From Hyalella azteca (Eukaryota > Arthropoda > Malacostraca > Amphipoda > Hyalellidae): a stretch of 64,000 bases of DNA. This document shows, piece by piece, positions 58,249 to 64,000 of this stretch. Below the pieces are notes generated by a model. The model had not been told where the DNA came from. It did no database searches and was given only the letters and a program-made list of their open reading frames with translations. Location of the stretch: contig NW_025946061.1 in the NCBI RefSeq assembly GCF_000764305.2, positions 1 to 64,000 on the forward strand, given 5' to 3'. Within the stretch, counting starts at the first letter, position 1. Each line of letters begins with the position of its first letter. The translations under genes and the position numbers were made by a program.

Positions 58249-58286
58249 CTGTCTCTTATACACATCTAGATGTGTATAAGAGACAG
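58249..58286. other. Nextera mate-pair junction adapter (Tn5 mosaic ends, head to head)
   Basis: 58249-58267 is CTGTCTCTTATACACATCT, the 19-base Tn5 mosaic end. 58268-58286 is its exact reverse complement. The resulting perfect 38-bp palindrome is the known circularisation junction of the Illumina Nextera mate-pair protocol. It is not part of the genome; the sequences on either side were joined by library construction. Confidence 0.98.
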
Positions 58287-58409
58287 GCCTTGAACCTACC
58301 AATTTACCAAATGGTATGTTGGTAACTTGGTGCAATGGACTTCTATCCCTCAACTCAGACTTTTTGAAATTGAACCCTTTTTTTGTACAAAGCAAATAAA
58401 GTGGGCACT

Positions 58410-58474
58410 GGGCTAGTCCCACCATCCCATCTTACCCCACTGGGGTTGGGGTAAGATGGGTATGGGACCAGCCC
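58410..58474. repeat. Fold-back built from a pogo-like terminal word
   Basis: Left arm 58410-58438 (gggctagtccca...cccatcttacccc) and right arm 58448-58474 (ggggtaagatggg...gggaccagccc) pair over about 27 bases with two or three mismatches around a short loop. The word GGGGTAAGATGGG resembles the G-rich modules at the termini of the pogo-like elements in this window. A third partial copy follows (ggttggggtaagacagg, 58481-58497). Confidence 0.75.
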
Positions 58475-58497
58475 GACCAGGTTGGGGTAAGACAGGA

Positions 58498-59306
58498 CCA
58501 GGCTCTAAATTCAAGATTTCTAGGCTATTAAGCAAAGTAAGGACTTGATATTTAATATTATTCATCTACCTGGGAGCTGTCCTCAGCTCTTGGAGGTGGT
58601 GATGCCCCAATGAGGAAACGCACTGCTGGCATCCATCTCTTTGGTCAATATCTGCTTAGCTGCAATGTGGTGACCAGGCTGTGAATAAAAAAGCCTAATT
58701 TTAATTTTCTTTTCACAATTTACTGCCACACTGGCTGTGAAAGTGCTAGCTAGGAGGTAAAGAGATCTAGAAGTCGAGTGAAGTGTCCAAAACCCCCAGT
58801 TGTGCTCAGGCTGGGAGGTGTGCTACCTGCATACCCGAAGCCTTCAAATCAAATTATAAAAAAAAATACCAAATCCATATATTCAGTATTCCGAACGGCG
58901 AATGCTGTGTGTTACTAAATTTGGCATTTTGTAAGACTAATTCCAGCCGCACTTCAAACTCTACTAATTCGTAATTCCGACACTCTTGTGTTCGAATTCC
59001 GATTGCTGTGTGAGCTGTTTTGCACTATTGGAAATTTGGAATACTGAATACAACACAGCTCAGAATTAGAACACTATTGAATATTGAACACTACTTAATT
59101 AGGCTATTAATTAAGAGCTATTAGGCTTTTAATTAAGAAAATTTTAATTTTTGCACACAGCTTGGAAAGAGCTGCTCAGCTGTGTTGGAATTAGTTTTTA
59201 TGTGTCTAAAACTGTCTCTTAACTTAATCACCTATTAATTTATTTACCACTTGAAATCAGCAAATACAAGTATACTTAAAGGATTCCTAATATATTCACA
59301 GACTTA
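58498..59306. other. Intergenic, nothing recognised
   Basis: AT-rich; a CT/TC-rich exon-like stretch was not found. No gene or repeat recognised. Confidence 0.35.
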
Positions 59307-60988
59307 CCGTCAAACAGGGTAAAAAGGGACGGTTTTGAGCATTTTTTTAATAACTTCTTACCATGAAACATTTCAGAAACAAGTTTAGGCTCATTTTATA
59401 GCTCTTTATAAGGGCTATCAAATGGCATATTAAAAAAAATTCCATATGCTATTCGTAAGGTGCCAGACGCAAAATAAAACCATCCCGATTTACCCCTGGT
59501 AACAGGGTAATCCAGGACACTGAGGACACTTGCAATAAAAGTTAATTTTAAAATGTTTGAAGCATGCAGAGTGTACTCATGTATTGCTAACAGTACTCGG
59601 AAGTCCTCCTCTTTCATTGTAGATGATGTAGATGTAAAATAAATGACATTTTCTGTGATTTTTACTTGTTTTTCCTTTATTGATATGATATTACCAAAGG
59701 TATTCATTAATTACCATATTAATAATACTGTATCCATGGACATGCCATTGAGCATTGACAATTACCTTGTCCACTGCAAGCTTCATATCAGCAGCTGTGT
59801 AGCATTTCTTCTGTATCTGTAAGCTTACAGGATTCTTTGTAATTTTGCACAATTTTAATCGAGTCAAGTGATTTCACTATAACAAAAAAGATTGTGAAAA
59901 ACATACCTGAAACAGAAAATAATGTTTTAGTGACAACCATCATATGTTTTGGAGAAATAAATCATAGTTTAGGTCAATTACTTTTCATTCTATGATGCCC
60001 GGTGCACAATTCTATCCTGTAAAATGGGGCAACTTAGACCACTTTTTTTCTTATAAATGATGCCATTTTCTTACTAGCTAAATTAAACTTGAATTGAAAC
60101 ATGAGAGTTATTTAACCAAAAAATAAAAAAATTGGAGGGGGTACTCAGACAGGCTTTAAATAATAGCTTTTTTTTGTGGGTCACGTTTTTAATTTTTTAA
60201 CCTATTAGATATGCAAACTTTTTAAATCTTTCTATTGTGTTATGTAGCCTCAGTATTAGGCCTTTAATGCCCATTGACAAAATTTTTCTATGTCAAATAG
60301 TTTTTGAGTTGTGGGGGTTTTTGTAAAAAAATCGAAAAGTGGTCTAAGTTACCCCGCCGGTCTAAGTTACCCCATTTTACGGGACCATATATAGCATTCT
60401 ATGTACAATTTTGTGACGACCAATGATGCACTAATTTTTCGATAAGTGAATTTTTTTTTGCTGAGCAAGGTGAATGTAATCAAAATTCTTTGTTGTTAAT
60501 CAATTTTTTTGTTACCTGGAACCTTTGCTAACTGAGGTTCTGCTGTAAATGCATTTTTAAGGGTGTCCCTAATTACCCCAGGGGGGTGTCCCGAGTAGCC
60601 CTGCCGTGCTGAAATGGCTGCCATTTTTTTTGGAATGAGATAGGACAATTCCATCTATTACGATTTCAAGCCGACACCTGGGTGCAACTTTTATGTAAGT
60701 GAAATTTTTTAATACAGCGAATATTTTTTTTTGCTCCAGACCTTAGCAGAGGTACTTTTCCAAAATCGCACTTTTCACACTTTTTTTCAGCGATTTTTTA
60801 GAGATAGTAAATGTTTGATTTCAGGACTAGCTTTATATATGCATTATAGATAGTAAAAATGTTGAAGTTTATGCCACTATTTTTAGTTTTGCAATATTTT
60901 GATTAGTTTAGCTGCTACAATATTTCTACAAAATGTGGGACACGTGTCCCGATTTACCCCACCCATCCCTTTTTACCCCGTTTGACAG
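59307..60988 (-). mobile_element. pogo-like (Tc1/mariner) element, minus orientation
   Basis: Flanked by TA (59305-59306 and 60989-60990). Ends are CCGTCAAACAGGGTAAAAAG and, reverse-complemented, CTGTCAAACGGGGTAAAAAG. Its interior aligns in reverse with 3436-4728: catacctgaaacagaaaata at 59905, ggagaaataaatcatagttt at 59951 and cgataagtgaatttttttt at 60440 have counterparts near 4137, 4090 and 3970. It therefore belongs to the same family but with a different terminal module (GGGTAAAAAGGGAC instead of GGGGCTACTCGGGAC). It carries a nested element at 60015-60387. A minus-strand frame at 59707-59396 has no clear transposase features. Confidence 0.8.
60015..60387. mobile_element. Short nested element with GTAAAATGGGG termini
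   Basis: Interrupts the pogo-like element: the uninterrupted sequence (cacaattcTATATATgacattc) is visible in reverse at about 4008-4040. Termini TCCTGTAAAATGGGGCAACT and, reverse-complemented, TCCCGTAAAATGGGGTAACT. Both are followed by (C)TTAGACC, with TA at each flank. The word GGTCTAAGTTACCCC occurs twice at the right end, as GGCCGAAGTCACCCC does in the element ending at 7531. Non-autonomous, about 373 bp. Confidence 0.75.
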
Positions 60989-60990
60989 TA

Positions 60991-61197
60991 TATATATAGT
61001 AAAATATTTATATTTAAATATTTATATTTAAATATATATATTTAAACTAACTGAAACTCTTGGATCCACCTTGTCTTAGTTACAGATTTTGCCACTGAGC
61101 TATGCTCTGGCACTTATTATAACTTGTATCATATAGGTATACAACTTAATATGTAACTTGTTATTTCATTTTTTGCAGAGAATTTTAACGTGGAAAA
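60991..61197. other. 5' flank of the HSCB-like gene
   Basis: Begins with an AT-only stretch of tatatt/taaata repeats. A possible acceptor (tttttgcag, 61171-61179) lies just before the ATG, so the gene may have an upstream non-coding exon. Confidence 0.35.
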
Positions 61198-63408
61198 ATG
61201 TCTCCTAGTGTGAACATATTTTCAAAGTTATTGAGACCAAGTTTTAATTGTTGGCTTATATGTTCACAAGGGAATATGTTGTCAACAACGGCTGTAAATA
61301 AACTAAATTGTGGGCTCAAGTGTCAAAATGTAGTAGTGTCAAAGCACGATTCTCTAAATAGGCACAGCTGGTTATCATGTAGAGCTATAAGTATTAGTAA
61401 ACAACATTGTTGTAAAAACACAAGGACTGAAGTGTACTGTTGGAAATGCCAGAAACTGCTCAGTGGTGATGAGAGATTTTGTCCATCTTGCAATATCATT
61501 CAGCCTTTAAAGGATGGCTTGAACTATTTTGAACTGTTGGGTGTAGAAAAACAATTTTTATGTGATTGTGAACATCTTGCTAATCAGTTTAGAAATCTTC
61601 AACGTCTTTATCATCCTGATAAGTTTGCTTCAGCATCTGAAGTGAGTCTCGAAATGAGAGATCATTGTGAGTATTTTTATCAATATCACACTCTTATTCT
61701 GTATACCATCTTTATTTCTCTGGCTGATTTAGTAAATTTTGTTATTTTATTCCTGCAATTCCAATTTATTGTCAGAAGTTCTTTTGATTTTGTGTTGAAA
61801 CTTGAGCAATATTTTTATACATGGAAATGATACAATAACATTGTGAAGTTAACCATCTATTCCAAGCTGTGTTGACCTCATTGGAATTTTCCAGTTTTTC
61901 CAGTCAGATATTTCTTCCATTCCAATTTCCAGTCAAATATTAATGAATTTTAGCCTCCTGAAATAGGTATGGTATATATATGTGGGGGCATCATTAGACA
62001 GAAATTTGTTACTATCAACATCTTGAATTTGAATATTGTTGACAAGTTACAAAAGTAGGTGATACAAACCATTGAGTATTTTAATTAATTTTGGTGCCAA
62101 CGCAATTACTTTGTAGGTATTGATTTTAATCTGATATTTCACTTGTATCCCTCACTTAGAAATTCTCAAAATTGTTCCATATTTGAAATTTGTATCCAAA
62201 ATACATGTATATGATTTGACCTATCATGTCTAGAATTACTTGACTTTAACCCAACTGTATTGAAGTTTGTTCACCTAGTAAAGGCCTGTAGACTAAATTA
62301 GGTACAAGCATTTTAATAAAGTGGCCTGGTGGGTACAAGCATTTTCAAACCTAGATATTAAATAGAATTTTGACAGAGTCAAGGAATCAAGAATGAGCTC
62401 ATCTCTAAAAAATCTATTGTTTGCATCATGTTAAAAAAATTATTTTTTTTTTATTGAGGGGTTGATCTTAATTTTAAATTATAATTGTGAGTGTAAATAA
62501 ATTGAAGAAGGCATTAAAGTAATTTTGTCCCACAGAAAGAACAGGAAATATCAGCAAGCTATTCCAGCGCCATCAACAAGGCATATCAGGTGCTGAATTC
62601 AGCACTCGCTAGAGCTCAATACCTGCTCTCTCTTGAGAACCTGTCACTGCAAGAGGATCATGTGAGTTCTCTGTCAATTGATTGAGATTTATTTCATCAC
62701 TGTCTCATAATATTTATTGATCACATCATGTGTGCTATTGTATTCCATTTAATTTTGTGTATATAACTAATGGTATTTTCTTCAATAGGTACTGCCTCAG
62801 GATTTTTGTTGATTACTTGATGTGCGATATATGTAGTGTAGGTACATTCTATTACGTACACCCATCATACGCTCTAATACCAAATAAAAGTTGTTTCTGT
62901 ACAAGATTCCTTGATATTCTATATACTGGTATACTTGATTTTCATATTATTTATAGTCTCACTTGTATTATGTAATTAGTTTATTTTCCATTACCAAAAT
63001 AGGCTAATTTTTTTCAGTAGCAATCTAAGTGGTCCCAAACTATGCTTGATTGACACAATTCAACAGAACAAACCCAAATAAACCAAGCAATTGAACCAGG
63101 TTACTTATGCTGTGTTTCTATATGAACTTATTGATGAAATTTTGATGTCCAAATTTCTAGCTCAGAGCTCTTTTCAAGGTACTAGTAGGTACTAATATCT
63201 TATAATGATATTGCCATTCCCCTCCATGATATTGCCAATAGATTCTAAATTGCAGTGAAAAATATCTCCTTGTGGAACAGATTGACATGGATAAGGAGTT
63301 CCTGTTAGAAGTTATGGAGCTCAATGAGGAGCTTGCTGGAGCTCAAACTGAAGCCCAGATTGCCGAGCTCAAGCAAACCGCACAAGGCACGTTTGATGAC
63401 CTCATGGG
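61198..63408 (+). CDS. HSCB: HSCB-like iron-sulfur co-chaperone (J-protein), partial at the 3' end
   Basis: Exons: 61198-61641 (donor GAA|gtgagt), 62536-62661, 63281-63408 (phase 2). The last exon(s), about 35-40 codons by comparison with family length, are missing or beyond what I can identify. Residues 1-75 are Arg/Ser/Asn-rich with few acids, fitting a mitochondrial presequence. CWKCQKLLSGDERFCPSC (about 82-99) is the animal HSCB zinc-binding C-x2-C pair. The J domain (about 108-185) has YFELLGVEK, LQRLYHPDKF (the HPD that stimulates HSP70 ATPase) and YSSAINKAYQVLNSALARA. The C-terminal bundle begins with MDKEFLLEVMELNEELAGAQ, which in HSCB binds the scaffold ISCU. In the family it delivers ISCU to mitochondrial HSP70 for Fe-S cluster transfer. 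The donor at 61641 is preferred over one at 61666 because only the first keeps the frame into exon 2 and the spacing after HPD. Confidence 0.93.
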
Positions 63409-63495
63409 GTGAGTGCTATACAAAACTGGCAGCTCAAGTGCACCACACAACACATGTTTGATGACCTCATGGGGTGAGTGCTATACAAAATGATC
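63366..63495 (+). repeat. 65-bp tandem duplication of the HSCB exon-3 end and donor
   Basis: Units 63366-63430 and 63431-63495 share 'gtttgatgacctcatggggt' and 'gagtgctatacaaaa', with more divergence in their left parts (agctcaagcaaaccgcacaa versus agctcaagtgcaccacacaa). Each carries an identical ATGGG|GTGAGT donor (63409 and 63474). Confidence 0.9.
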
Positions 63496-64000
63496 TTGAT
63501 CTTGAAAATTCATCATATTGCTATGCTTGGGATCCAATATTTTATGTTGACTGTGATGATCTTTGAAGGTGTCCTTCCAGCTCAGTTTGGCTTATTGATG
63601 CATATTGTCATGCCCATTCCTTCAATAACTTCAAACTATTTTTAGAATGTAAGACACTTTTCTCCAAAGATTGCTTTCCCATTATAGCCACGTTGAAATG
63701 TTCAATAACAACACACATTTGCCATAGCAGCTGCCACTTATTGTTTAGAATTTTATCTTAACATTAATAGTTAGTCAGAATATGTATTTGATTGCAGGGA
63801 TTACGTTTAAGTGGAAACTTTTCCTCTCTAGCTACATCAACACACCCTCCACTGCATCTACTTTTTTTAAGATTTTGTTTTAAACACTAAATAATAATAA
63901 AAGTATATGACACACCATAAAGACTGTATTAAAGTTTGTACTACGTACTAGTCAGGATGCCACTAATTCTGAGTTCAAGGTTTTTGCAACCATGGTGTAA
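63496..64000. other. Presumed HSCB intron and 3' region
   Basis: No convincing further HSCB exon (expected motif around 'M(R/K)Y..N(I/L)...I') was found before the window ends. A possible acceptor at 63795-63799 (attgcag) is followed by GGATTACGTTTAAG, which stops quickly, so a terminal exon outside the window or a divergent one cannot be excluded. Confidence 0.35.

Noticed and set aside
58249..58286. 38-bp palindrome as a natural terminator, element end or recombination site
   Set aside because: It is identical to two head-to-head Tn5 mosaic ends, the product of Nextera mate-pair circularisation.
61642..61671. Splice donor at 61666 for HSCB exon 1
   Set aside because: It would leave phase 1 and create a stop at the exon 2 junction. 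The donor at 61642 keeps the frame and gives the family's spacing after HPD.
1..64000. tRNA genes or tRNA-derived SINEs
   Set aside because: I found no convincing A-box/B-box pair with cloverleaf pairing by eye; a dedicated tRNA scan would be decisive.

Overview
The window is animal nuclear DNA, most likely from an invertebrate and probably an arthropod. It is AT-rich, its genes have GT-AG introns, and there are metazoan genes (FAM210A-like, HSCB-like, FBXO22-like). The transposon load is heavy and varied: CR1-like and Jockey-like LINEs, Penelope, BEL/Pao, pogo/Tc1-mariner, piggyBac-like and hAT. I cannot name the species. I saw no rRNA gene, tRNA gene or CRISPR array.

Layout. 0-2.7 kb: a CR1-like LINE tail and two exon-like pieces with a weak resemblance to an M16 peptidase. 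2.7-16 kb and 17.4-28.2 kb: two copies of one duplicated block. Each copy carries part of an FBXO22-like (F-box plus FIST) gene followed by a Penelope fragment and a CR1-like LINE. The copies differ by clean insertions and deletions, so one copy gives the empty sites for elements in the other. 16-17.4 kb: LINE debris and a two-part minisatellite. 28-34 kb: nested LINEs, a pentanucleotide microsatellite, hAT and pogo-like DNA elements. 34.3-36.5 kb: a five-exon FAM210A-like mitochondrial protein gene. 37-46 kb: simple repeats, a hammerhead-like motif, a second copy of the nested LINE composite and a decayed BEL/Pao element. 46-54.4 kb: a third FBXO22-like gene, with a GC-rich LINE in intron 7. 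55-61 kb: LINE debris, a sequencing-adapter junction and a pogo-like element with a nested smaller element. 61.2-63.4 kb (running off the window): an HSCB co-chaperone gene.

How the genes relate. The three FBXO22-like copies lie in the same orientation and each is damaged differently. Copy 1 lacks exons 1-4, but exons 5-10 are intact and fused in frame to upstream sequence. Copy 2 has exons 1-4 but has lost the start of exon 5 and the end of exon 8. Copy 3 has all ten exons with a 5-base shortfall at the start of exon 9. FAM210A and HSCB are both mitochondrial in their families; nothing in the sequence links them functionally to the F-box array.

Assembly caution. Positions 58249-58286 are a perfect head-to-head Tn5 mosaic-end pair, the Nextera mate-pair junction adapter. 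The assembly therefore contains at least one library artefact, and neighbouring structure (including the tandem duplication, which could be two haplotypes laid end to end) should be confirmed with long reads.
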